Below, piece by piece: positions 12,601 to 24,600 of a stretch of DNA of 64,000 nt; within the stretch, counting starts at the first letter, position 1; every line of letters begins with the position of its first letter. This DNA comes from Archivesica marissinica. Its lineage: Eukaryota > Mollusca > Bivalvia > Venerida > Vesicomyidae. Location of the stretch: positions 56,408,156 through 56,472,155 of the forward strand of contig CM026390.1 in the NCBI GenBank assembly GCA_014843695.1, in the 5' to 3' direction. Below the pieces are notes generated by a model. The model had not been told where the DNA came from. It saw only the letters and a list, made by a program, of their open reading frames with translations, and did not search any database. The position numbers and the translations under genes were made by a program.

Positions 12601-15600
12601 GTAGTAGTATATCTGTTGCAGGGTGTGTCAGTGTTTATTGGTGTAGTATATCTGTTACAGGGTGTGTCAGTGTTTATTGGTGTAGTATATCTGTTACAGG
12701 GTGGGTCAGTGTTTATTGGTGTAGTATATCTGTTACAGGGTGGGTCAGTATTTATTGGTGTAGTATATCTGTTACAGGGTGTGTCAGTGTTTATTGGTGT
12801 AGTATATCTGTTACAGGGTGTGTCAGTGTTTATTGGTGTAGTATATCTGTTACAGGGTGTGTCAGTGTTTATTGGTGTAGTATATCTGTTGCAGGGTGTG
12901 TCAGTGTTTATTGGTGTTGTATATCTGTTACAGGGTGTGTCAGTGTTTATTGGTGTAGTATATCTGTTACAGGGTGTGTCAGTGGTTATTGGTGTAGTAG
13001 TATATCTGTTACAGGGTGTGTCAGTGTTTATTGGTGTAGTAGTATATCTGTTACAGGGTGTGTCAGTGTTTATTGGTGTAGTATATCTGTTGCAGGGTGT
13101 GTCAGTGTTTATTGGTGTTGTATATCTGTTACAGGGTGTGTCAGTGTTTATTGGTGTAGTATATCTGTTACAGGGTGTGTCAGTGTTTATTGGTGTAGTA
13201 GTATATCTGTTACAGGGTGTGTCAGTGTTTATTGGTGTAGTATATCTGTTACAGGGTGTGTCAGTGTTTATTGGTGTAGTATATCTGTTACAGGGTGGGT
13301 CAGTGTTTATTGGTGTAGTATATCTGTTACAGGGTGTGTCAGTATTATTGGTGTAGTATCTGTTACAGGGTGTGTCAGTGGTTATTGGTGTAGTAGTATA
13401 TCTGTTACAGGGTGTGTCAGTGTTTATTGGTGTAGTATATCTGTTACAGGGTGTGTCAGTGTTTATTGGTGTAGTATATCTGTTACAGGGTGTGTCAGTG
13501 TTTATTGGTGTAGTAGTATATCTGTTACAGGGTGTGTCAGTGTTTATTGGTGTAGTATATCTGTTACAGGGTGTGTCAGTGTTTATTGGTGTAGTATATC
13601 TGTTGCAGGGTGTGTCAGTGTTTATTGGTGTAGTATATCTGTTGCAGGGTGTGTCAGTGTTTATTGGTGTTGTATATCTGTTACAGGGTGTGTCAGTGTT
13701 TATTGGTGTAGTATATCTGTTACAGGGTGTGTCAGTGTTTATTGGTGTAGTATATCTGTTACAGGGTGGGTCAGTGTTTATTGGTGTAGTATATCTGTTA
13801 CAGGGTGGGTCAGTATTTATTGGTGTAGTATATCTGTTACAGGGTGTGTCAGTGTTTATTGGTGTAGTATATCTGTTACAGGGTATGTCCATGATAATCT
13901 CCAAGACACAGTCAAGCCCGACAGAGGAATCCCCTGTCCCGATAGAGACAGACACAGTAATACTGCAGCACAGCTGGCTTCTTGTCAATTTTCCAGAATT
14001 GCCAATGTTCCCACAAGTCAAAGCGAAAACCTGCACTGCCCTTAGACAGGTTAGTGGTTTTATTATCACCCTAGGTGTAGCGGAGGGTTGGGCTATGTAG
14101 TCTATAGTGATTATATACACTACAGTCTTGCTTGTAAATTAGTTGTTATTGCGACATTAGACCAATAATAACAACCTGGATTTGGTGTTGACGCTGCTGT
14201 GTTGTGATTATTGTGTGATAGATTACCTGATCCCATACACGCTCAGTGCATGGCATTGAAACTTAAAAATGGAGAATATTAGTCAAGTTCAATAACTGTG
14301 TTATGCAATTTAAGAAATTTAGACCCTTGTTGCAAATCCCCCCCCCACCACCAGCGGTTAGCTCATCTGACCACAGACACCATCCAGCTTCTGTCATCAT
14401 CTACATTCAAACAACTAGTTCTCACTTACTGGTTGTTCACAAAGTCTACATTCAAACAACTAGTTCTCACTTACTGGTTGTTCACAAAGTCTACATTCAA
14501 ACAACTAGTTCTCACTTACTGGTTGTTCACAAAGTCTACATTCAAACAACTAGTTCTCACTTACTGGTTGTTCACAAGGTCTACATTCAAACAACTAGTT
14601 CTCACTTACTGGTTATTCACAAAGTCTACATTCAAACAACTAGTTCTTACTTAACACTTACTGGCTGTCCACAAAGTCTACATTCAAACAACTAGTCCTT
14701 ACTTACCACATACTGGCTGTCCACAAAGTCTACATTCAAACAACTAATTCTCACTTACCACTTACTGGCTGTTCACAAAGTCTACATTCAAACAACTAGT
14801 TCTCACTTACCACTTACTGGCAGTTCACAAAGTCTACATACAAACAACTAGTTCTCACTTACCACTTACTGGCAGTTCACAAAGTCTACATTCAAACAAC
14901 TAGTTCTCTCTTACTGGCTGTTCACAAAGTCTACATTCAAACAACTAGTTCTCACTTACTGGCTGTCCACAAAGTCTACATTCAAACAACTAGTTCTCAC
15001 TTACTGGCTGTCCACAAAGTCTACATTCAAACAACTAGTTCTCACTTACTGGCTGTTCACAAAGTCTACATTCAAACAACTAGTTCTCACTTACCACTTA
15101 CTGGCAGTTCACAAAGTCTACATTCAAACAACTAGTTCTCACTTACCATTTACTGGCTGTTCACAAAGTCTACATTCAAATAACTAGTTCTCACTTACCA
15201 CTTACTGGCTGTCCACACAGTCTATATTCAAACAACTAGTTCTCACTTACTGGCTGTCCACAAAGTCTACATTCAAACAACTAGTTCTCACTTACTGGCT
15301 GTCCACAAAGTCTACATTCAAACAACTAGTTCTCACTTACCACTTACTGGCTGTTCACAAAGTCTACATTCAAACAACTAGTTCTCACTTACCACTTACT
15401 GGCTGTCCACAAAGTCTACATTCAAACAACTAGTTCTCACTTACTGGCTGTCCACAAAGTCTACATTCAAACAGCTAGTTCTCACTTACCACTTACTGGC
15501 TGTTCACAAAGTCTACATTCAAACAACTAGTTCTCACTTACCACTTACTGGCTGTTCACCAAGCTTAGTTAATTTGTAGTGTTCATTTATTATCGCCCAC

Positions 15601-18600
15601 ACAGCTTCGTGGCGATGCCTACATTTTATTTTTTGTAGGATAGTACAAGATGCAATTGATGTCTAAATTTCAGAAGTATTCGTGGTTCTTTTTTCATGTC
15701 CCGTGTATAGCACCAATACATTATTCCTCATAGTCCCCTCCTAAAGACATTTAATATTATTATGGTGGCCTGAGGATCAAATACATGACCCCTGTACCGT
15801 CCCCTACATCTGTTGCAGCAATGTAATGGTTCTGCTCCATTGCACATGAAGGCAGCCAGAGTTGAAATTTAGAAGAACCATTAACCCTTTACATGCTAGC
15901 GGCAAATAAAATCAATTTAGGAAACAGCCTAAAACCAAGATCAGACGGCACAGAATGTGCTGTCTGATCAGGCTCTATGCTGTTTGCTATTCGGATAGTG
16001 GAGCTAAAACACTTGACTGAATAGCAACAACATAGATCCTGATCAGACGTGGTGGTGTAACGTCGCGACTGATCTGGATCTATATTGTTTGCAATTGTGA
16101 TTTTATTTACTCAGCAGGTTAAGGGTTAAGCAGCATTGTTCTTGTGTTACAGGCTATACAGGTAGAGGCGGATCCTAGTCTCGTCAGTGCTTACATCATC
16201 TTCCTGTCCAAACATACGACCGATCACACACTTCAACAACTAGATGAACTAGCTCTGGTAAGATATAATACTAACATAGAGAGTGTGCACATGCATTCTC
16301 TTACTTTGTTGCAATCAAATAATCATTGTTCCTGTGACTGTTTGAATTATGACTTATCGACACCGTATCCGTGGTCTAGTGGTTAAGGCGTCCGCCTACG
16401 GATCGGGAGGTCGAAGGTTCAAATCTTGTCAAGGGTTCGTTCTGATATGACCGGTTAGTGAGCCGCCAGCTAGTTAAATAATGGTTACCGATTGCATACC
16501 AGCATGGCGCCTGGCATACAAGCATTGGATTCGGGAAGTACTGATGTTCATAAAAAGAGTTTAGTTAGAAATGGCTGGCCCTTTAAATAGGGGTAACACT
16601 ATAATAAACAAACACTTTACTTTTATAGAAATTCATCACATGTGGCGAGACATCCTTGAGGCAGTGGCCTTGTTCTTATAGCAGTTTGGTACTGTGGTTC
16701 TCTTTGAAATGGTATTAGAAATAGTTATTGAGTTACAGCACAACCTCCCTAAATAGGGGTATTTGTAGTGAGGTGGTCAGTATTTGTAGTGAGGTGGTCA
16801 GTATCTGTAGTGAGGTGGTCAGTATTTGTAGTGAGGTGGTCAGTATTTGTAGTGAGGTGGTCAGTATTTGTAGTGAGGTGGTCAGTATCTGTAGTGAGGT
16901 GGTCAGTATCTGTAGTGAGGTGGTCAGTATATGTAGTGAGGTGGTCAGTGTTTGTGGTGAGGTGGTCAGTATCTGTAGTGAGGTGGTCAGTATTTGTAGT
17001 GAGGTGGTCAGTATTTGTAGTGAGGTGGTCAGTATTTGTAGTGAGGTGGTCAGTATTTGTAGTGAGGTGGTCATTATTTGTAGTGAGGTGGTCAGTATTT
17101 GTAGTGAGGTGGTCAGTATTTGTAGTGAGGTGGTTAATATTTGTAGTGGGGTGGTCAGTATTTGTAGTGAGGTGGTCAGTATCTGTAGTGAGATGGTCAG
17201 TATCTGTAGTGAGGTGGTCAGTATTTGTAGTGAGGTGGTCAGTATATGTAGTGAGGCGGTCAGTATTTGTAGTGAGGTGGTCAGTATTTGTAGTGAGGTG
17301 GTCAGTATCTGTAGTGAGGTATCTGTAATGAGGTGATCAATATTTGTAATGTGATGGTCGGTATCTGTAGTGAGGTGGTCAGTATCTGTAGTGAGGTGGT
17401 CAGTATTTGTAGTGAGGTGGTCAGTATTTGTAGTGAGGTGGTTAATATTTGTAGTGAGGTGGTCCGTATTTGTAGTGAGGTGGTCAGTATCTGTAGTGAG
17501 ATGGTCAGTATATGTAGTGAGATGGTCAGTATCTGTAGTGAGGTGGTCAGTATTTGTAGTGAGGTGGTCAGTATTTGTAGTGAGGTGGTCAGTATTTGTA
17601 GTGAGGTGGTCAGTATCTGTAGTGAGGTGGTCAGTATTTGTAGTGAGGTGGTCAGTATCTGTAGTGAGGTGGTCAGTGTTTGTAGTGAGGTGGTCAGTAT
17701 CTGTAGTGAGGTGGTCAGTATTTGTAGTGAGGTGGTCAGTATTTGTAGTGAGGTGGTCAGTATTTGTAGTGAGGTGGTCAGTATTTGTAGTGAGGTGGTC
17801 AGTATCTGTAGTGAGGTGGTCAGTATTTGTAGTGAGGTGGTCATTATTTGTAGTGAGGTGGTCAGTATTTGTAGTGAGGTGGTCAGTATTTGTAGTGAGG
17901 TGGTTAATATTTGTAGTGGGGTAGTCAGTATTTGTAGTGAGGTGGTCAGTATCTGTAGTGAGATGGTCAGTATCTGTAGTGAGGTGGTCAGTATTTGTAG
18001 TGAGGTGGTCAGTATCTGTAGTGAGGTGGTCAGTATTTGTAATGTGATGGTCGGTATCTGTAGTGAGGTGGTCAGTATCTGTAGTGAGGTGGTCAGTATC
18101 TGTAGTGAGGTATCTGTAATGAGGTGATCAGTATTTGTAATGTGATGGTCGGTATCTGTAGTGAGGTGGTCAGTATCTGTAGTGAGGTATCTGTAATGAG
18201 GTGGTCAGTATTTGTAGTGAGGTATCTGTAATGAGGTGATCAGTATCTGTAGTGAGGTATCTGTAATGAGGTGGTCAGTATCTGTAGTGAGGTATCTGTA
18301 ATGAGGTGGTCATTATCTGTAGTGAGGTATCTGTAATGAGGTGGTCAGTATCTGTAGTGAGGTATCTGTAATGAGGTGGTCAGTATCTGTAGTGAGGTAT
18401 CTGTAGTGAGGTGATCAGTATTTGTAGTGTGATGGTCAGTATTTGTAGTGAGGTGGTTAATATTTGTAGTGAGGTGGTCAGTATTTGTAGTGAGGTGGTC
18501 AGTATCTGTAGTGAGATGGTCAGTATCTGTAGTGAGGTGGTCAGTATTTGTAGTGAGGTGGTCAGTATTTGTAGTGAGGTGGTCAGTATTTGTAGTGAGG

Positions 18601-21600
18601 TGGTCAGTATCTGTAGTGAGGTAGTCAGTATCTGTAGTGAGGTGGTCAGTATTTGTAGTGAGGTATCTGTAATGAGGTGGTCAGTATTTGTAGTGAGGTA
18701 TCTGTAATGAGGTGATCAGTATCTGTAGTGAGGTATCTGTAATGAGGTGGTCAGTATCTGTAGTGAGGTATCTGTAGTGAGGTGGTCAGTATCTGTAGTG
18801 AGGTATCTGTAATGAGGTGATCAGTATTTGTAGTGTGATGGTCAGTATTTGTAGTGAGGTGGTTAATATTTGTAGTGAGGTGGTCAGTATTTGTAGTGAG
18901 GTGGTCAGTATCTGTAGTGAGATGGTCAGTATTTGTAGTGAGGTGGTTAATATTTGTAGTGAGGTGGTCAGTATTTGTAGTGAGGTGGTCAGTATTTGTA
19001 GTGAGGTGGTCAGTATTTGTAGTGAGGTGGTCAGTATCTGTAGTGAGGTGGTCAGTATTTGTAGTGAGGTGGTCAGTATCTGTAGTGAGGTGGTCAGTAT
19101 TTGTAGTGAGGTGGTCAGTATTTGTAGTGAGGTGGTCAGTATCTGTAGTGAGGTGGTCAGTATTTGTAGTGAGGTGGTCAGTATCTGTAGTGAGGTAGTC
19201 AGTATCTGTAGTGAGGTGGTCAGTATTTGTAGTGAGGTGGTCAGTATTTGTAGTGAGGTGGTCAGTATTTGTAGTGAGGTGGTCTGTATCTGTAGTGAGG
19301 TAGTCAGTATCTGTAGTGAGGTGGTCAGTATTTGTAGTGAGGTGGTCAGTATTTGTAGTGAGGTGGTCAGTATGTGTAGTGAGGTGGTCAGTATCTGTAG
19401 TGAGGTGGTCAGTATTTGTAGTGAGGTGGTCAGTATTTGTAGTGAGGTGGTCAGTATTTGTAGTGAGGTGGTCAGTATTTGTAGTGAGGTGGTCAGTATT
19501 TGTAGTGAGGTGGTCAGTATTTGTAGTGAGGTGGTCAGTATTTGTAGTGAGGTGGTCAGTATCTGTAGTGAGGTGGTCAGTATCTGTAGTGAGGTAGTCA
19601 GTATCTGTAGTGAGGTGGTCAGTATTTGTAGTGAGGTGGTCAGTATTTGTAGTGAGGTGGTCAGTATGTGTAGTGAGGTGGTCAGTATCTGTAGTGAGGT
19701 GGTCAGTATTTGTAGTGAGGTGGTCAGTATTTGTAGTGAGGTGGTCAGTATTTGTAGTGAGGTGGTCAGTATTTGTAGTGAGGTGGTCAGTATTTGTAGT
19801 GAGGTGGTCAGTATTTGTAGTGAGGTGGTCAGTATCTGTAGTGAGGTATCTGTAATGAGGTGATCAGTATCTGTAGTGAGGTATCTGTAATGAGGTGATC
19901 AGTATCTGTAGTGAGGTATCTGTAATGAGGTGATCAGTATCTGTAGTGAGGTGATCAGTATCTGTAGTGAGGTATCTGTAATGAGGTGATCAGTATCTGT
20001 AGTGAGGTATCTGTAATGAGGTGATCAGTATCTGTAGTGAGGTATCTGTAATGAGGTGATCAGTATCTGTAGTGAGGTATCTGTAATGAGGTGATCAGTA
20101 TCTGTAGTGTGATGGTCAGTATTTGGAGGTTTAACTGTATGTCATGTTATCTGTACTAGCTATTTTAGGAGTGTAGGACATAATCCACCCCAGACATAAT
20201 TCTCCACAGACATAATCCACCCCCAGACATAATTCCCCCAGACATAATTCCCCCCCCAGACATAATTCCCCCCAGACATAATCCCCCCCAGACATAATTC
20301 CCCCCAGACATAATTCCCCCCCCAGACATAATTCCCCCCAGACATAATCCCCCCCCCCCTGGACATATAAAATCCCAGGTATGATATAATCCCCCTTTCA
20401 AATTCCAGATAGAACTCAAATCCTAGATTCAGAATTGTGTCCTCTTATGTTGAAAAAAATTGGGGGGGGGGGGCGGAGATTATGTTCACTTTGTCTCGGT
20501 GACACTCTGTTATAGAAACTGCTGGTTTGTGTTGTATATTTTAGTTTTGGTAGATGTTGTATGTATGTATGTATGTATGTATGTATGTATGTATGTATGT
20601 ATGTATGTATGTATGTATGTATGTATGTATGTATGTATGTATGTATGTATACTTATTTCTAATGTGTAACCTATGTTTCACTTCACAGGATATAGCCCAA
20701 GTGATAGTTGAGAGGACGACCATTGTAAACTTCATTCTGCCACAAGATGCACGCTCTTCAACACGTTTCAATGGTGACACCCTCGAGGCATTCATACAAC
20801 TGTTTGTAGACTACCTCCGCAAAGCTAAGGAATCTAACACTGCTGGCTACTCCTGGGTATAGTTATTTAAATTCTAGATGCTGGAATCCAAAAACCAGAG
20901 TCTATTGCTGAATCTATCAGAAGATTGCTAAATTTATTGATACAAATTTATAATAACTCGATTGCGAAACAATTTGTTTACAACATTAAATTAATCGCTC
21001 TCGAGACCTCATTCACCATGGGGGAGAGGGAAGAGGCAATTTGGATATACGTGTCTTGGCTAAGGACACCACCACTCTGAATCTGACAGGTCTTGAACTA
21101 ACAACCTCTTGCTTGCTAGATAAACAGAGCTGTCTCAGTATATACATTTATATATATATATAGGCCCATTGTAAGAAGAAGCGAGCATTATGCATTAGTC
21201 ATGTTGGACTAGCCTGACTCATGCAGACAGCATACAGCAGTTGTTCTATAGCTCGCCTGATCCATAGACTCTTGTAAGAGGAGTATCTGCCATCCATAAT
21301 GCATTAGTCATGTTGGACCAGTCTGACTCATACAGCAGTTGTTGCTCTATAGCTCGCCTGATCCATAGACTCTTGTAAGAGGCGTATCTGCCGTCCATAA
21401 TGCATTAGTCATGTTGGACCAGTCTGACTCATACAGCAGTTGTTGCTCTATAGCTCGCCTGATCCATAGACTCTTGTAAGAGGCGTATATGCCGTCCATA
21501 ATGCATTAGTCATGTTGGACCAGTCTGACTCATACAGACAGCATACAGCAGTTGTTGCTCTATAGCTCGCCTGATCCATAAGACTCTTGTAAGAGGCGTA

Positions 21601-24600
21601 TATGCCGTTCATAATGCATTAGTCATGTTGGACCAGTCTGACTCGTACAGACAGCATACAGCAGTTGTTGCTCTATAGCTCGCCTCATCCATAAGACTCT
21701 TGTAAGAGTAGTATCTGCCGTCCGATGTCCGTCAACAATTGTATTTTCATGACAAATGAATTGTTATCATTTACCAATATTGAATAATAGGATGTTACCA
21801 AATTCGGTTTGTATCGTCCTGACAACGACCTCTACCAAGTCTGATTGAAATAGGTCCATACTGTCACTAGGGTCAAATATCATCGGGACTAGATGAACTT
21901 GAAGGGAAACCTTTAAATGACCTCTTCTCGTGAACCATTAGTAGGGATGATTTTAGCCAAAATGGTCAGTAGCATCCTTACAACATCCTCTACCAAATTG
22001 GTTGAAATACGGTCATTGGGTCAAAAAGTAGAACATTAACTAGTTCAATATGGACACTGACATAAAATGTCATAACACTTCTGTTTCAGAATAAAATTTT
22101 CATACATACTGTGGAATTCAACTAGTATTTATATCCTATGCTCTTCATATTTCAGTCAAATACGCAGGATCAGATAATCTTACAATGGGAGTGTGGAGAT
22201 TCTGCCACGATGCATATTCTAGTTGTACACGCCATGATAATCCTGCTCTCTTATGGATCAGCCCACAGTAAGTTGTACATGCCATGGCAATCTGCTGTAT
22301 TATGGATCAGCCCACAGTAAGTTGTACATGCCATGGCAATCCTGCTGTATTATGGATCAGCCCACAGTAAGTTGTACATGCCATGGCAATCCTGCTGTAT
22401 TATGGATCAGCCCACAGTAAGTTGTACATGCCATGGCAATCCTGCTGTATTATGGATCAGCCCACAGTAAGTTGTACATGCCATGGCAATCCTGCTGTAT
22501 TATGGATCAGCCCACAGTAAGTTGTACATGCCATGGCAATCCTGCTGTATTATGGATCAGCCCACAGTAAGTTGTACATGCCATGGCAATCCTGCTGTAT
22601 TATGGATCAGCCCACAGTAAGTTGTACATGCCATGGCAATCCTGCTGTATTATGGATCAGCCCACAGTAAGTTGTACATGCCATGGCAATCCTGCTGTTT
22701 ATGGATCAGCCCACAGTAAGTTGTACATGCCATGGCAATCCTGCTGTATTATGGATCAGCCCACAGTAAGTTGTACACGCCATGATAATCCTGCTCTCTT
22801 ATGGATCAGCCCACAGTAAGTTGTACATGCCATGGCAATCCTGCTGTATTATGGATCAGCCCACAGTAAGTTGTACATGCCCTGGCAATCCTGCTGTATT
22901 ATGGATCAGCCCACAGTAAGTTGTACATGCCCTGGCAATCCTGCTGTATTATGGATCAGCCCACAATAAGTTGTACATGCCATGGCAATCCTGCTGTATT
23001 ATGGATCAGCCCACAGTAAGTTGTACATGCCATGGCAATCCTGCTGTATTATGGATCAGTCCACAGTAAGTTGTACATGCCATGATAATCCTGCTGTTTT
23101 TTCTGTACTTTATGATGTTATTGTACATTTTGTCAGTAATTTATGGTGTTTTTGTACATTTTGTCTGTACTTTATTGTGTTTTTGTAGAATAGAACTTGT
23201 ACTTTATGGTGTTTTGTATGTATTTCAATGTGTTTTGTACATGTAAGTTATGGTATTTTTGCAGGTGAGGATTTGTATCAGGAGTTGTTAGAGACATGGT
23301 TTCCAGAGAAGAGCAAGCCGCCATCTGCTTTTTTATTGGATACATCAGAGGAGGCCCTGCTGCTTCCTGATTGGTTAAAGCTGAGAATGATTCGGTCACG
23401 TGCGGAGCCTCTCATTGATGCAGGTACTATTTCTGCATGCAACTTCTACATCCAGATAGATTAGAGCATGCTAATCTCCCTTGTGCTGCACATGCTTACC
23501 GGGGTGTTGTTTTGCCAATCCAATCCTTGTGTGTTTCATACCAGCTCATACACACAGAATGTCTAGTTTTTCCCACCCTTATTGAAGTGTTTTTATTGAT
23601 TCTTACTGAAGGTCTCTGGACTGCACTTTTGACATGCATGTATTAAAGAGAAACCAGATGGTTTAAGCAAACACACTGTGTAACCATAAGAGTGATAAAG
23701 AACAATAAAATTAACTAATAAGAGTTCTAAAGAGTCAGTACATAGAGTGGTGGCACCTATGCTCGGCGTGTTCCTATGCTCGGCGTATTCCTATGCTCGG
23801 CGTATTCCTATGCTCGTCGTATTCCTATGCTCGGCGTATTCCTATGCTCGGCGTATTCCTATGCTCGGCGTATTCCTATGCTCGGGGCTCGGCGTATTCC
23901 TATGCTCGGCGTATTCCTATGCTCGGCCTATTCCTATGCTCGGCGTATTCCTATGCTCGCGGCGTATTCCTATGCTCGGCGTATTCCTATGCTCGGCGTA
24001 TTCCTATGCTCGGCGTATTCCTATGCTCGGCGTATTCCTATGCTCGGCGTATTCCTATGCTCGGCGTATTCCTATGTTCGGCGTATTCCTATGTACGACG
24101 TATTCCTATGCTCGGCGTATTCCTATGCTCGGCCTATTCCTATGCTCGGCGTATTCCTATGCCTGGCGTATTCCTATGCTCGGCGTATTCCTATGCTCGG
24201 CGTATTCCTATGCTCGGCGTATTCCTATGCTCGACGTATTCCTATGCCCGGCGTATTCCTATGCTCGGCTATTCCTATGCTCGGCGTATTCCTATGCTCA
24301 GCGTATTCCTATGCTCGGCGTATTCCTATGCTCGGCGTATTCCTATGCTCAGCGTATTCCTATGCTCAGCGTATTCCTATGCTCGGCGTATTCCTATGCT
24401 CGGCGTATTCCTATGCTCAGCGTATTCCTATGCTCGGCGTATCCTATGCTCGGCGTATTCCTATGCCCGGCGTATTCCTATGCTCGGCGTATTCCTATGC
24501 TCGGCGTATTCCTATGCCTGGCGTATTCCTATGCTCGCGGCGTATTCCTATGCTCGGCGTATTCCTATGCTCGGCGTATTCCTATGCTCGGCGTATTCCT

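Noticed and set aside
9142..14120. Long frames on both strands (repeats like GVSVFIGVVYLLQ and TPCNRYTTPINTD)
   Set aside because: Open because the 39/42-nt unit has no stop in several frames. Only the part joined to exon 4 has any claim, and only as possible alternative splicing.
16364..16440. Functional tRNA gene
   Set aside because: Box A and box B are present, but the acceptor stem does not pair and a SINE-like body and tail follow. The tRNA-like heads at 25990-26058, 27300-27370, 37225 and 40953 were rejected for the same reason.
16728..19863. SICSEVV / RWSVFVV repeat proteins
   Set aside because: 21-nt minisatellite translated in two frames.
22583..22819. Small protein frames within the exon 7 donor array
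   Set aside because: They are shifted translations of copied exon sequence with no independent start or signal.
22218..23095. CRISPR-like array of regular direct repeats
   Set aside because: There are no unique spacers; the whole unit repeats and matches the upstream exon, and the DNA is from an animal. The same holds for the other arrays.
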